A stretch of 64,000 nucleotides of DNA from an uncultured Oceanospirillaceae bacterium (GTDB lineage: Bacteria; Pseudomonadota; Gammaproteobacteria; Pseudomonadales; Balneatricaceae). Under the pieces are notes generated by a model. It saw only the letters and a program-made list of their open reading frames with translations, ran no database searches and was not told the origin of the DNA. The position numbers and the translations under genes were made by a program. Of this stretch, positions 26,800 through 37,901 are shown piece by piece. Location of the stretch: positions 62,001-126,000 of the forward strand of contig CAJXNY010000001.1 of assembly GCA_913057435.1 (NCBI GenBank), given 5' to 3'. How positions within the stretch are numbered: position 1 is the first letter of the stretch; each line of letters begins with the position of its first letter.

Positions 26800-27372
26800 A
26801 TGAATACCGCCGAACGCCCGATTACCATCGCCGAACCATTAGAAATGACCATGTTGATGACCCCGGATATGGCTAACTTTTCCGGTGCCGTTCATGGTGG
26901 CGCGATCCTTAAAATCCTCGACCAGGTCGCCTATGCCTGTGCCGCCCACTACTCCAAACAGTATGTTGTTACGCTGTCCGTTGATCAGGTGCACTTTCGC
27001 GAGGCAATTCGGGTCGGCGAACTGGTAACGTTCAAAGCCTGCGTCAACTATGTCGGCCGCTCTTCCATGGAGGTGGGTGTGAAAGTGATCGCCGAGAACA
27101 TCCACAGCGGCGAACGCAGGCACACCAACAGCTGCTACTTCACCATGGTGGCCAAAGATGAAGCGGGCCGCACCACCCTAGTCCCGGAACTTAAGCTGGT
27201 CACGCAAAAAGATAAAGCCCGCTTTGTGGCAGCGAAACTCCGTAAAAAACTACGAATGGAGCATGAACAACAGCTAAAAGCGATCCATGAAAAGTGGAAT
27301 ACACACTTTATTGACCTGTCTGAAGATGAGGTAAAGGCGGCGATGAGTGATGAGTACCAGGCCATGCTATAA
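26800..27372 (+). CDS. Hotdog-fold acyl-CoA thioesterase (YciA/ACOT-like)
   Basis: A 190-residue protein behind AAAAGGAG. One hotdog domain with the motif FSGAVHGGAILKILDQVAYACAAHYS (residues 27-52), including the His-Gly-Gly and the probable catalytic Asp42, then VTLSVDQVHFREAIRVGE, as in YciA/ACOT hydrolases. Residues 140-190 add a charged helical tail (KARFVAAKLRKKLRMEHEQQ) not usual in YciA. It presumably trims acyl-CoA pools. It is divergent from arsR and convergent with the OsmC gene; no functional link is seen. Confidence 0.82.
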   Translation: MNTAERPITIAEPLEMTMLMTPDMANFSGAVHGGAILKILDQVAYACAAHYSKQYVVTLSVDQVHFREAIRVGELVTFKACVNYVGRSSMEVGVKVIAENIHSGERRHTNSCYFTMVAKDEAGRTTLVPELKLVTQKDKARFVAAKLRKKLRMEHEQQLKAIHEKWNTHFIDLSEDEVKAAMSDEYQAML

Positions 27373-27386
27373 CTGATTTTTAATGC

Positions 27387-27851
27387 CTACTCGATATAAG
27401 GTTCGCAACTCACGAACGTTCTGACCGAGTTGGCAATGAAACAGGCGTCATGGGAATGATGATGCAGTCTCTGTAATGTTTCTGTATCGGGTTTTGGCCC
27501 CGTAAAACTAACTTTAGGCCGTAGCACAACCTCTGTCATTGCCATTCGCCCCTGGTCATCTTTGGCCAGAATTCCTATAGCTTGATCCACATAGCGATCA
27601 ACAACCCAGCCCGCTCGCGAAGCAAAATCCAGAAAAAATAGCATATGACAACTGGCCAGCGAGGCAACAAACGCCTCCTCAGGGTCAACATTTGCCGCCA
27701 CCGACATCGGGACAGGGACGATATGAGGTGACGATGATGCGGGCACAACCACACCGCCATCAAACAGCCATTCATGCCGCCGACTGTAGGTATGGCTAAG
27801 AAAATCCTGGCCCTGTCGCTGCCAATCTACCGTTGCAAAATACTCGGACAT
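27387..27851 (-). CDS. OsmC-family peroxiredoxin-like protein
   Basis: A 154-residue OsmC/Ohr superfamily protein. The peroxidatic Cys68 lies in SLASCHMLFFLDFA and the resolving Cys136 in HHSHDACFIANSV; the pre-Cys segment DPEEAFVASLASC is the family hallmark. It probably reduces organic hydroperoxides. The divergent LysR gene next door, with a palindrome between them, is a likely regulator. It is an OsmC-like subtype rather than Ohr proper. Confidence 0.85.
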   Translation of the reverse strand: MSEYFATVDWQRQGQDFLSHTYSRRHEWLFDGGVVVPASSSPHIVPVPMSVAANVDPEEAFVASLASCHMLFFLDFASRAGWVVDRYVDQAIGILAKDDQGRMAMTEVVLRPKVSFTGPKPDTETLQRLHHHSHDACFIANSVRTFVSCEPYIE

Positions 27852-27940
27852 TTATGACTCCTTCGCTGGCAAGATGTTATTCCAAACAGGCCTCATTGTG
27901 CGTTGGCCCAGAGCTATAAACAAAGGATAATCTGTCACTC

Positions 27941-27952
27941 TTAGTTAACTAA
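27941..27952. promoter_or_regulatory. Palindromic candidate LysR operator
   Basis: The perfect palindrome TTAGTTAACTAA lies 10 bp upstream of the LysR start, in the 111-bp divergent gap with the OsmC gene. Position fits autoregulation by a LysR protein. Confidence 0.4.
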
Positions 27953-27962
27953 AACTCATATC

Positions 27963-28892
27963 ATGATGCTATCCCGTGTTTCATTAGCCGCCTTACGTAC
28001 CTTTGCCGAAGTCGCTCACCAGCAAAGCCTGAGCAAAGCAGCGCTCCGACTACATATCAGCCAGAGTGCCGTCAGCCACCAGATGAAATTACTGGAGCAG
28101 CAGCTGGAGGTCAGACTGTTTACTCGAAAGTCTCGGGGTATCAAGCTGACCGATGCTGGCTACCTGCTGGCTGAGCACGCAAGCAAGGCGATGCAGCAAC
28201 TGGAAAACGGACTGCAGCAGGCCTGCCAACAGCAGCAATCTCGACTGCGTATCGCAATCATTCCCGCCCTGTGCCAGCACTGGTTAATTCCTCGGCTGGC
28301 TGATTTTTACCAGCACCATCCTCATATTGAATTACAACTGCTACAGCAAGACACACTGGTGGACTTCAACCAGCAAAAAATCGATATCCATTTGCACTTC
28401 GGCCATGGTGAATTTATTGGTCTCAACAGCCAGCTGCTGATGGGCGAACAGGCTATTCCCGTTTGCAGCCCAGCAATGCTATCCCTGTACGATAACCCTC
28501 AAGCATTACTTCAGGCAGATTGTGCCCGCCGCCTTCATTACCAGGCCGGTGAAGAAGATCAGCCAGGAGGGTTAAGCTGGAGCGGGTGGTTCAATCAGGC
28601 TGGCGGTAGAATAAACACACACCAGCCCGTGACCTGTTTTAGTCACCTGGGCCCAGCACTGACCGCTGCCCGTACCGGTTTAGGAATGGTACTGGCATGG
28701 CAACAACTAATTGAGCCAGAACTGGCGCGTGGCGAGTTAGTAGCGCTCAGTGAAACCAGGGTCCCGCTCAAATACAGCTACTACGCTGTTGCCCCGGCGC
28801 ATCACTTCGAGCGAGAGAGTGTTATCACGTTTATCAACTGGCTTATGACGCATTGCCACAGCAAGCCCACGAATCTCCGCCAAACGCAATAA
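27963..28892 (+). CDS. LysR-family transcriptional regulator
   Basis: A 309-residue LysR regulator. The N-terminal helix-turn-helix reads LAALRTFAEVAHQQSLSKAALRLHISQSAVSHQMKLLE, and the GcvA-like recognition region contains LFTRKSRGIKLTDAGY. The effector domain follows (RIAIIPALCQHWLIPRLADF). The second ATG at 27966 is an equal start candidate. Divergent from the OsmC gene, its likely target. The effector is unknown. Confidence 0.88.
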   Translation: MMLSRVSLAALRTFAEVAHQQSLSKAALRLHISQSAVSHQMKLLEQQLEVRLFTRKSRGIKLTDAGYLLAEHASKAMQQLENGLQQACQQQQSRLRIAIIPALCQHWLIPRLADFYQHHPHIELQLLQQDTLVDFNQQKIDIHLHFGHGEFIGLNSQLLMGEQAIPVCSPAMLSLYDNPQALLQADCARRLHYQAGEEDQPGGLSWSGWFNQAGGRINTHQPVTCFSHLGPALTAARTGLGMVLAWQQLIEPELARGELVALSETRVPLKYSYYAVAPAHHFERESVITFINWLMTHCHSKPTNLRQTQ

Positions 28893-28911
28893 AACGCATC
28901 TTACCAAAACC

Positions 28912-28937
28912 AAAAAAGCCACCCGAAGGTGGCTTTT
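28912..28937. terminator. Bidirectional terminator, lysR/sthA
   Basis: Perfect 10-bp stem AAAAGCCACC/GGTGGCTTTT (28914-28923, 28928-28937) with a CGAA tetraloop, flanked by A and T tracts. It serves the convergent lysR and sthA genes. Confidence 0.85.
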
Positions 28938-28957
28938 AGCAACATCACAGAACCTGC

Positions 28958-30358
28958 TTACAGGTTTGCAACCCGGTTCAAACCGGCAATCGCTGCTACC
29001 CGGTAGGCTTCCGCCATGGTCGGGTAGTTAAACGTAGTATTGATAAAGTACTTGATGGTATTAGCTTCACCCTGCTGATGCATGATCGCCTGACCGATAT
29101 GTACGATCTCAGATGCCTGGTCACCAAAACAGTGGATACCCAGAATCTGTAAGGTTTCACGGTGGAACAGCAACTTGAGCATGCCGACCGGCTGACCAGA
29201 AATCTGCGCTCGGGCGGTATCTTTAAAGAACGCCTGACCCGCTTCATACGGCACACACTCAGCGGTCAGCTCTTCTTCGGTTTTACCGATGGAGCTGATC
29301 TCTGGAATGGTATAAATACCCGTTGGCACTTCGTTAATGTAACGGAAGTCATCGGTTTTCAACAGATCAGCTGCCGCAGCGCGACCCTGATCCAGTGCAG
29401 CAGACGCAAGACTTGGCCAGCCAATAACATCACCCACCGCATAGATACCCTCTACCGGGGTGCGGTAATGATCATCAACATTGATCTGACCGCGATTATT
29501 CGCCTCCAGGCCAATATTTTCCAGCTTGATCTTGTCGGTATTACCGGTACGGCCATTACACCATAAGAACGCATCGGCACGGATTTTCTTACCGGACTTC
29601 AGGGTCATGGTCACGCCATGGGTATCCCCTTCAATCGCTTCATACTCTTCGTTGTGACGAATTTTCACCGCGTTATTACGCAGGTGGTAACTCAGCGCAT
29701 CAGAGATCTCACCATCCAGGAAGGACAACAGGCGATCCCGATTATCGATCAGATCAACCTTCACCCCCAGACCACTGAAAATAGAGGCATATTCACAACC
29801 AATAACGCCCGCACCATAAATAATCAGGGTACGCGGTGTGTGATTAAGCTTCAGAATCGTATCCGAGTTATAGATACGTGGATGCTTGAAATTCACATCC
29901 GTCGGGCAGTAAGGCCGTGAACCACTGGCAATCACGACGTTTTTGGCCCGCAGGGTCTCATCACCTTTCACCGTGCCGGTAACCATCACGGTATTGGCAT
30001 CAACAAACTCGGCGCTACCGAAGAACACATCACAGCGGTTGCGCGCATAGAAGTTGGTGCGCAGCATCACCTGGTTAGACATCACTTTTTCAGCGCGGCT
30101 CAGTACGCGCGGAAAGGAGAACCAGCGAGGCTCACCGATATCACGGAACATCGGGTTGGTGTTGAATTCGATGATCTGACGTACGGAATGACGTAGCGCC
30201 TTGGAAGGGATGGTTCCCTTGTGGGTGCAGTTGCCCCCGACCGAACTCTGCTCTTCTACTACGGCTACACGCTTGCCATGCTTGGCAGCGTTCATTGCAG
30301 CACCTTCACCGGCAGGCCCGGATCCGATCACGATTACATCGTAGTCGTACACAGCCAT
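28958..30358 (-). CDS. sthA: Soluble pyridine nucleotide transhydrogenase
   Basis: A 466-residue flavoprotein disulfide reductase homologue. FAD motif [12 protein letters not shown] (10-21); the redox-cysteine site reads C44-T-H-K-G-T49, so the second cysteine is replaced by Thr, which distinguishes SthA from dihydrolipoamide dehydrogenase. NAD motif [13 protein letters not shown] is in the middle and the [14 protein letters not shown] dimerisation helix at the C terminus. It balances NADPH and NADH. It lies 87 nt downstream of nqrM on the same strand. Confidence 0.95.
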   Translation of the reverse strand: MAVYDYDVIVIGSGPAGEGAAMNAAKHGKRVAVVEEQSSVGGNCTHKGTIPSKALRHSVRQIIEFNTNPMFRDIGEPRWFSFPRVLSRAEKVMSNQVMLRTNFYARNRCDVFFGSAEFVDANTVMVTGTVKGDETLRAKNVVIASGSRPYCPTDVNFKHPRIYNSDTILKLNHTPRTLIIYGAGVIGCEYASIFSGLGVKVDLIDNRDRLLSFLDGEISDALSYHLRNNAVKIRHNEEYEAIEGDTHGVTMTLKSGKKIRADAFLWCNGRTGNTDKIKLENIGLEANNRGQINVDDHYRTPVEGIYAVGDVIGWPSLASAALDQGRAAAADLLKTDDFRYINEVPTGIYTIPEISSIGKTEEELTAECVPYEAGQAFFKDTARAQISGQPVGMLKLLFHRETLQILGIHCFGDQASEIVHIGQAIMHQQGEANTIKYFINTTFNYPTMAEAYRVAAIAGLNRVANL

Positions 30359-30445
30359 CGTTATCCCCTATCTGTGAGTATCCTATTGATTTTTTTAGTA
30401 TTTATACACCCGCCGCAGCCTAGCTGGGCCAGGTTCTTCACTCAA

Positions 30446-30688
30446 TTAGCTTTTAGCCTTAACTTCGGTAGCCAGGTCCAGATTGTCGCTACTACCGCCC
30501 GCCAGACGTTCCTGCTCATCCTCACATTTCTGCGGGTTACCACCACAGATCGTGCACGCCGTATCCATCTTCAGGGCCGCCATACCACCGCAGGAGCCTG
30601 CAATCGGCTTACGCCCCAATAACACACCTACAGACATACCGATAATCACCAGCGCCAGCACGGCCAGCGTCATAAACATGATTTCCAC
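30446..30688 (-). CDS. nqrM: Na+-NQR maturation protein
   Basis: An 80-residue protein with one N-terminal transmembrane helix (about 4-24) and four cysteines (33, 45, 48, 55) in GSCGGMAALKMDTACTICGG and QKCED, the NqrM (DUF539) signature. NqrM is needed to place the Fe centre between NqrD and NqrE. It follows apbE by 4 nt at the end of the nqr operon, its usual place. Confidence 0.93.
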   Translation of the reverse strand: MEIMFMTLAVLALVIIGMSVGVLLGRKPIAGSCGGMAALKMDTACTICGGNPQKCEDEQERLAGGSSDNLDLATEVKAKS

Positions 30689-30692
30689 AGTC

Positions 30693-31727
30693 TTACTCCT
30701 GAGAATCGAGAAATTTAGAAAAGCCCGGGGTCATACGTACCTTGAAGCCATCATCGGCTTTCACAATAAAGTACGCCTCTATCCCCTGAGCAATGGCAAA
30801 TGCATACCCTGCCTCATCACCCATCACCGTTAGTGCTGTGGCATAGGCATCCGCCTGGGCACAGCTCGCTGTAATCACCGTAACCGACGCCAGTTTATGA
30901 CTGATCGGCTTGCCGGTGTTCGGGTCGATGGTATGGGAAAAACGTACGCCATCCTGCTCAAAATAATTCCGGTAATCACCGGAGGTCGCTACCGCATTGG
31001 TCCCCGGCATAATCACACCCTGAACACTACGCTCAGTGATATCCGGTCGTTCAATGGCGACACGCCAGGGCTGCTTATCCGGCTTGCTACCTGCCAGTCG
31101 CATCTCGCCACCAATCTCGACCAGATAGCGTTTGATACCTCGCTGTTCAAGTAACTGAGCAATTATATCAACTGCGTAGCCTTTGGCGATGGCGGACAGG
31201 TCAATATAAATGTCAGCATTGCGCCGGGCACGCTTGCCCACTGTATCCAGCTCCAGCTGCTGGTAGCCAATATGGGGACGCAGGCGGTCAATCTCTGCCT
31301 CACTTGGAGCTTTTGTAACCCGACCATCCGGGCCAAAACCCCATAGATTAACCAGTGGTCCAACGGTGCTATCAAACTGACCATCGCTCTGATCACTAAT
31401 CAGCGTCGCCAGTGCAAGCACCTCCAGCAAAGATTCTGAAAGTGGGAACCACTGCCCTACTGGGTGCTGATTGAGCCGGGATAGCTCAGAGCTGTCGATA
31501 TAGGTCGACATGCTGTTATTAATAGCCACCAGCTCGGCAGACACCGCCTGTTGTAACACAGCGCTGTCCGGCTCGGCTGAGACCCATTTAATGCTGTAGC
31601 TTGTGCCCATGGTCAGGCCACTGATGGAGCGCACCTGCTCCTGCGTTTCAAAGCTACAAGCCGTAATAAAGAAAACGGCCAGCAGCAAAGCTGCGGGCCG
31701 TTTCAGTGCGTTTAGAAAATCACGCAT
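30693..31727 (-). CDS. apbE: FAD:protein FMN transferase (lipoprotein)
   Basis: A 344-residue ApbE family protein with a lipoprotein signal (lipobox ending at Cys24, FFITAC). Motifs include GLTMGTSYSIKW (37-48), the DGQFDSTVGPLVNLWGFG segment, IDLSAIAKGYAVD, and SHTIDPNTGKP. It attaches FMN to threonines of NqrB and NqrC (both carry SGAT here). It sits directly after nqrF in the operon, as in Vibrio. Confidence 0.94.
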   Translation of the reverse strand: MRDFLNALKRPAALLLAVFFITACSFETQEQVRSISGLTMGTSYSIKWVSAEPDSAVLQQAVSAELVAINNSMSTYIDSSELSRLNQHPVGQWFPLSESLLEVLALATLISDQSDGQFDSTVGPLVNLWGFGPDGRVTKAPSEAEIDRLRPHIGYQQLELDTVGKRARRNADIYIDLSAIAKGYAVDIIAQLLEQRGIKRYLVEIGGEMRLAGSKPDKQPWRVAIERPDITERSVQGVIMPGTNAVATSGDYRNYFEQDGVRFSHTIDPNTGKPISHKLASVTVITASCAQADAYATALTVMGDEAGYAFAIAQGIEAYFIVKADDGFKVRMTPGFSKFLDSQE

Positions 31728-31733
31728 TTGGTA

Positions 31734-32963
31734 TCAACCACCAAAATCATCCAGGAAGATGTTTTCACGCTCAACACCCATGTCAACCAACATCTGGATA
31801 ACAGCGGAGTTCATCATTGGCGGTCCACACATGTAGTACTCACAATCCTCCGGCGCTTCATGGCCCTTCAAATAGTTTTCGTACAATACATTGTGGATAA
31901 AGCCGGTCAGGCCGTCCCAGTTATCTTCAGGCTGCGGGTCTGACAATGCCAGATGCCACTTGAAGTTCGGGTTTTCGGCCTGCAGCTGATCATACTCTTC
32001 ACTGTAGAATGCTTCGCGCATAGAGCGAGCACCATACCAGAAGCTGATCTTACGGCTGGAGTTCAGACGCTTAAGCTGGTCGAAGATATGGGAGCGCATC
32101 GGCGCCATACCTGCACCACCACCAATGAATACCATCTCATTGTCAGTGTCTTTCGCGAAGAACTCACCAAATGGCCCATATACCGTGATCTTGTCACCTT
32201 CTTTCAGGCTGAACACGTAAGAAGACATCTGGCCCGGTGGAATACCCTGGCTGCCCGGTGGTGGAGACGCGATACGGATGTTGAACTTAACAACACCGCG
32301 CTCTTCCGGGTAATTCGCCATGGAGTAGGCACGAATAACGGTTTCGTCAACTTTGGACACATTGTCCCATACGTTAAAACGATCCCAGTCTCCGCGGTAC
32401 TCTTCCTGAATGTCGAAGTCTTTGTAGTCAACAACATGTGGAGGCGCTTCCAGCTGAACATAACCACCGGCGCGGAAGTCTACATTTTCACCTTCAGGCA
32501 GACGCAAGGTCAGCTCTTTGATGAACGTAGCCACGTTCGGGTTAGACTCAACGGTACATTCCCACTTCTGTACACCGAAGATCTCTTCTTCCAGCTCGAT
32601 CTCCATGTCCTGCTTTACAGCAACCTGACATGACAGACGCCAGCCGTCTTTTCCTTCACGCATGGTGAAGTGAGACTCTTCGGTTGGCAGCATAGAGCCA
32701 CCACCATCCAGCACCTGGCACTTACACTGTGCACAGGTACCACCACCACCACAGGCAGACGGTACGAAAATACCGGCGCCAGCCAGCGTTTGCAGCAACT
32801 TGCCGCCCGCTGGGACTGTGATGCCTTTCTCCGGATCATTATTGATGTTAATACGAACATCACCGGAGCTTACCAGTTTCGAACGGGCTGCCAGGATAAT
32901 CGCGACCAGTGCAAGCACCACCGCGGTAAACATGACAACGCCGAGAACGATTTCTGCATTCAT
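31734..32963 (-). CDS. nqrF: Na+-translocating NADH:quinone reductase subunit F
   Basis: A 409-residue subunit. An N-terminal transmembrane helix (about 5-25), a plant-type [2Fe-2S] domain with Cys71, Cys77, Cys80 and Cys112, an FAD-binding domain with [11 protein letters not shown], and an NADH-binding domain with [15 protein letters not shown] and the C-terminal YMCGPPMM...DDFGG. It accepts hydride from NADH and feeds the complex. The cysteine positions agree with Vibrio NqrF. Confidence 0.97.
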   Translation of the reverse strand: MNAEIVLGVVMFTAVVLALVAIILAARSKLVSSGDVRININNDPEKGITVPAGGKLLQTLAGAGIFVPSACGGGGTCAQCKCQVLDGGGSMLPTEESHFTMREGKDGWRLSCQVAVKQDMEIELEEEIFGVQKWECTVESNPNVATFIKELTLRLPEGENVDFRAGGYVQLEAPPHVVDYKDFDIQEEYRGDWDRFNVWDNVSKVDETVIRAYSMANYPEERGVVKFNIRIASPPPGSQGIPPGQMSSYVFSLKEGDKITVYGPFGEFFAKDTDNEMVFIGGGAGMAPMRSHIFDQLKRLNSSRKISFWYGARSMREAFYSEEYDQLQAENPNFKWHLALSDPQPEDNWDGLTGFIHNVLYENYLKGHEAPEDCEYYMCGPPMMNSAVIQMLVDMGVERENIFLDDFGG

Positions 32964-32998
32964 ATGCTTAATCCTTCACTTGATCAGGTCGTACCGGC

Positions 32999-33607
32999 TT
33001 ACAGCTGTACGCCGGAGAAAGACATGAAGCCCAGGGACATCAGGCCAACAGTGATAAACGTGATACCCAGACCACGCAAACCTGCTGGTACATCGCTGTA
33101 CTTCAGTTTTTCACGAATACCCGCCAGCGCAGTAATCGCCAGCGCCCAACCAAAACCTGCGCCAGCACCGTAAACAACGGACTCACCAAAGGTGTAATCA
33201 CGTTCAACCATGAACAGTGCAGCACCCATGATTGCGCAGTTTACAGTGATCAGCGGCAGGAAAACGCCCAGTGCGTTGTAAAGCGCAGGCACGTACTTAT
33301 CCAGGAACATTTCCAGGATCTGTACGATTGCCGCGATTACACCGATGTAGGAGATATAACCCAGGAAGCTCAGATCAACTTCCGGGTAACCTGCCCACGC
33401 CAGTGCGCCTTCACGCAACAGATGATTAAAGATCAGGTTATTGATTGGCGTTGTGATGGCCAGTACCACAATAACAGCAATACCCAGACCCAGTGCCGTC
33501 TGAACCTTCTTGGAGATCGCCAGGAATGTACACATCCCCAGGAAGAAGGCCAGTGCCATGTTCTCAACGAAAATCGCCTTAACAGCAAGACTGATGTACT
33601 GTTCCAT
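32999..33607 (-). CDS. nqrE: Na+-translocating NADH:quinone reductase subunit E
   Basis: A 202-residue membrane subunit with six hydrophobic helices. It starts [26 protein letters not shown] as in the NqrE/RnfA family; the cysteine in FFLGMCTF and another in [10 protein letters not shown] are the expected Fe-centre ligands shared with NqrD. It lies 2 nt after nqrD and 35 nt before nqrF. Confidence 0.96.
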   Translation of the reverse strand: MEQYISLAVKAIFVENMALAFFLGMCTFLAISKKVQTALGLGIAVIVVLAITTPINNLIFNHLLREGALAWAGYPEVDLSFLGYISYIGVIAAIVQILEMFLDKYVPALYNALGVFLPLITVNCAIMGAALFMVERDYTFGESVVYGAGAGFGWALAITALAGIREKLKYSDVPAGLRGLGITFITVGLMSLGFMSFSGVQL

Positions 33608-33609
33608 AA

Positions 33610-34269
33610 TTATGCAGCCTCCTTCTTGCTGTTGGATGCGAGTTCGAACTCTGGCTTCTCAACCTGAGACGGGTCCCAGGTACGGATGATCCAGATGAAC
33701 ATACCAATGATAAAGAATGCACTTGGTGGCAACAGCAGCAAACCGTTTGCCTGGTACCAGCCACCGTCGTTGATCAACGGCAGGATCTCAATACCAAACA
33801 GGCTACCCGCGCCAAACAGCTCACGGATGAAACCGACGAACAGCAGTACCAGACCATAGCCCATACCGTTACCGAGGCCATCCATAAAGGAGATACCTGG
33901 TGGGTTTTGCATAGCAAAGGCTTCTGCACGACCCATAACGATACAGTTAGTAATGATCAGACCCACAAATACCGAAAGCTGCTTCGATACTTCGTACGCA
34001 TACGCTTTGAGGATCTGGTCAACCACAATTACCAGCGATGCAATGATGATCATCTGACAGATGATACGAATGCTGCTAGGCATGTGGTTACGGATCAGCG
34101 ATACGAACATGTTCGAGAAGGCTGTTACAAACATTACCGCCAGCGTCATTACCAGCGCTGTGTTCAGGTTTGACGTAACAGCCAGCGCCGAACAAACACC
34201 CAGGATCTGCAATGCGATCGGGTTGTTCTTGGCTACTGGATGCGTCAGTACGTCTTTAGATGCAGACAT
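33610..34269 (-). CDS. nqrD: Na+-translocating NADH:quinone reductase subunit D
   Basis: A 219-residue membrane subunit of the NqrD/RnfE family with about six helices. Cysteines in [12 protein letters not shown] (about residue 26) and [17 protein letters not shown] fit the intramembrane Fe centre with NqrE. A GGGAGG-type ribosome binding site precedes the ATG. Tight spacing to nqrC (3 nt) and nqrE (2 nt) shows a single operon. Confidence 0.96.
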   Translation of the reverse strand: MSASKDVLTHPVAKNNPIALQILGVCSALAVTSNLNTALVMTLAVMFVTAFSNMFVSLIRNHMPSSIRIICQMIIIASLVIVVDQILKAYAYEVSKQLSVFVGLIITNCIVMGRAEAFAMQNPPGISFMDGLGNGMGYGLVLLFVGFIRELFGAGSLFGIEILPLINDGGWYQANGLLLLPPSAFFIIGMFIWIIRTWDPSQVEKPEFELASNSKKEAA

Positions 34270-34272
34270 GGT

Positions 34273-35049
34273 TTACACCTCCCCTGCTTTCAGATTGGTC
34301 AGGAATGGCGCGTAACCATTCTTACCCATCCAGAATTTCACCAGGTTGCTGACACCATTACTGGTAAGCGTCGCACCGGACAGGCCATCAATCTGATGTT
34401 CTGCACCTTTTTTGGCTGGATCAACAGAGCCTTTGACCAAGCCCAGCGCTGGCTCAACAGAACCCTGTGGGTAGACTTTTTTACCTGGCCACAGTGCTTT
34501 CCAGGCTGGGTTATCAACTTCACCACCCAGGCCTGGTGTTTCAGCGTGGGAATAAAAACCCAGACCAATCACCGTATTCAGATCACCCTCTACTGCCAAA
34601 AAGCCGTACAGCGTGGACCACAGACCGTAGCCATGCACCGGCAGAATCAGCTTATCAATACCGCTACCTGATTCAATCAGATAAACCGGCATCACTTTAG
34701 CCTGATACTTGATCGATGCAATGTCGATATCACGCGCCAGCGCTTTACCCAGCTGCGGATCTTTCGCAGCTTTCTTTGCATCGTACTTGGCTGGTACCTC
34801 TGTGGTGAATTTGCCGGTTTCCAGATCAACGTACTTGGTCGTGATCTGAGCAAACAGCTCATCAACAGATTTAGAGGAATCAACGATGCCCGCTGCCGCC
34901 AGGATATTGCTCTTACGGTCAAGATCCTTGTTGGCAACCTGCATCGGTTTCAGCAGCACAGCGGCTGCAGATACGATAACGGAGCAGACCACACACAGCA
35001 GTGTGGCAACTGTTATCGTTTTGCCGATAGAGTCTTTATTAGCCGACAT
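34273..35049 (-). CDS. nqrC: Na+-translocating NADH:quinone reductase subunit C
   Basis: ATG 35049 ([14 protein letters not shown]) is the start; the longer frame to 35097 runs further into nqrB. With this start the gene overlaps nqrB by 11 nt behind GGAGG. The 258-residue subunit has one N-terminal membrane helix (about 11-31) and a periplasmic domain ending in [13 protein letters not shown], where Thr227 of SGAT is the covalent FMN site filled by ApbE. Confidence 0.96.
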   Translation of the reverse strand: MSANKDSIGKTITVATLLCVVCSVIVSAAAVLLKPMQVANKDLDRKSNILAAAGIVDSSKSVDELFAQITTKYVDLETGKFTTEVPAKYDAKKAAKDPQLGKALARDIDIASIKYQAKVMPVYLIESGSGIDKLILPVHGYGLWSTLYGFLAVEGDLNTVIGLGFYSHAETPGLGGEVDNPAWKALWPGKKVYPQGSVEPALGLVKGSVDPAKKGAEHQIDGLSGATLTSNGVSNLVKFWMGKNGYAPFLTNLKAGEV

Positions 35050-36244
35050 TGCGTGCGAGCCTCCGTTTGATATTCGCCTGAACAACAAAGTTGTCAATCA
35101 GCGGTGCAAACAGGTTAGCGAACAGAATCGCCAGCATCATACCTTCCGGGAAGGCCGGGTTAACCACACGGATCAACACCACCATCACACCGACAAGTGC
35201 ACCGAAGTACCACTTACCTTTGTTGGTCATGGAAGCAGACACCGGGTCTGTCGCCATAAAGAACATACCGAACGCAAAACCACCCAGCACCATGTGCCAG
35301 TAGAACGGCAGGCCAAACATTGGATTGGTATCAGAACCTATCATGTTCAGCAGTACAGACATACCTACCATGCCAGCGAATACGCCCGCAACAATACGCC
35401 ATGCGGCAACCTTAGCTACCAGCAATACTGCACCACCGATCAAAATGGCAAAGGTAGAAACTTCACCGACAGAGCCCTGAATAGTACCGATAAATGCATC
35501 GAACCAGGTCAGGTTAGCGGCCAGAATCGCATCAACACCGCCCGCAGCCGCCAGGCCAAGAGGGGTCGCACCGGAGAAACCGTCAACCGCTGTCCAGATT
35601 GCATCACCCGACATCTGCGCCGGGTAGGCGAAGAACAGGAATGCACGACCCGTCAAAGCAGGGTTCAGGAAGTTTTTACCCGTACCACCGAAGACTTCTT
35701 TACCGATAACCACACCGAAGCTGATACCCAGGGCAACCTGCCACAGTGGGATGGTTGGCGGAAGAATCAGGGCGAACAGGATAGAAGTAACAAAGAAACC
35801 TTCGTTAACTTCATGACCGCGTTTCATCGCGAACAGCACTTCCCAGAAACCACCGACTACAAAGGTAACGATGTAGATTGGCAGCCAGTACATAGCACCG
35901 TGGATAATATTATCCCACAGGCTACCTGAGTCGAAGCTTGTGAAAACACCGGCCAGGCCGGTACGCCAGCCTTCAGTCGCCGTCAGGCCACTTTCAATTG
36001 CCGTGTTCGCCTGAAAACCTACGTTATACAGACCGAACAAAACCGCCGGGAACGTACACATCCATACCAGGATCATCATACGTTTCAGGTCAACCGCATC
36101 GCGTACGTGCGCAGCAGTTTTAGTGACCGTACCGGGAGTATAAAAAATGGTGTCCGCTGCTTCATACAGCGCATACCAGTTTTCGTATTTACCGCCCTTA
36201 TGAAAGTGCGGTTCCATCTTATCGAGAATGTTTCTAAGGCTCAT
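35039..36244 (-). CDS. nqrB: Na+-translocating NADH:quinone reductase subunit B
   Basis: A 401-residue polytopic subunit starting [14 protein letters not shown]. The covalent FMN site is Thr227 in [10 protein letters not shown]; the [19 protein letters not shown] and [16 protein letters not shown] blocks are family hallmarks. It forms much of the Na+ path and carries riboflavin and FMN. It starts 3 nt after nqrA ends. Confidence 0.97.
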   Translation of the reverse strand: MSLRNILDKMEPHFHKGGKYENWYALYEAADTIFYTPGTVTKTAAHVRDAVDLKRMMILVWMCTFPAVLFGLYNVGFQANTAIESGLTATEGWRTGLAGVFTSFDSGSLWDNIIHGAMYWLPIYIVTFVVGGFWEVLFAMKRGHEVNEGFFVTSILFALILPPTIPLWQVALGISFGVVIGKEVFGGTGKNFLNPALTGRAFLFFAYPAQMSGDAIWTAVDGFSGATPLGLAAAGGVDAILAANLTWFDAFIGTIQGSVGEVSTFAILIGGAVLLVAKVAAWRIVAGVFAGMVGMSVLLNMIGSDTNPMFGLPFYWHMVLGGFAFGMFFMATDPVSASMTNKGKWYFGALVGVMVVLIRVVNPAFPEGMMLAILFANLFAPLIDNFVVQANIKRRLARNVG

Positions 36245-36247
36245 GTA

Positions 36248-37597
<1,350 letters not shown>

Positions 37598-37806
37598 TCA
37601 CAATTAAATTTTTCAGGGTCCTGTTGCTGCATCCTTCCACACATTGTTAGTTTTGATATTGTCAATGTATGAAATTGTCCTCGGGTCAGCAACGGAACTA
37701 CCCCACCCAAAAATCCGGCTAAGTATACCTGAGCCCTCTGTAGTTTTGCTACAAACCCCTTTTAGAATCAGAAGGTTTAGTCTAAATGCCAGGCAGCCCA
37801 AATAGA

Positions 37807-37836
37807 ACTTATAGGAATATACATATACCTATAAGT
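37807..37836. promoter_or_regulatory. 30-bp AT-rich dyad, candidate regulator site
   Basis: Arms ACTTATAGG (37807-37815) and CCTATAAGT (37828-37836) are perfect reverse complements; inside them ATAT/ATAT pair again around AC, leaving one A/A mismatch per side. It lies about 220 bp upstream of nqrA. The symmetry is like an operator for a dimeric regulator; none is identifiable here. Confidence 0.5.
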
Positions 37837-37854
37837 AATAACAAAATACATCAC

Positions 37855-37885
37855 AAAAAAAAACCGCCCGATCAGGGCGGCTTTT
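37855..37885 (-). terminator. Rho-independent terminator of gap
   Basis: Stem CCGCCC/GGGCGG (37864-37869, 37875-37880) with a 5-nt loop; on the minus strand it is followed by nine U (37863-37855). It starts about 20 nt after the gap stop. Confidence 0.9.
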
Positions 37886-37901
37886 AATCAATCCAGCTCA
37901 A

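Noticed and set aside
34886-35929. Plus-strand frame of 347 codons opposite nqrB/nqrC
   Set aside because: His/Thr/Arg-rich nonsense composition with no domain; it covers conserved nqr genes on the other strand.
37613-37801. 62-codon minus-strand frame upstream of nqrA
   Set aside because: No ribosome binding site or recognisable motif, and it overlaps the likely nqr promoter.
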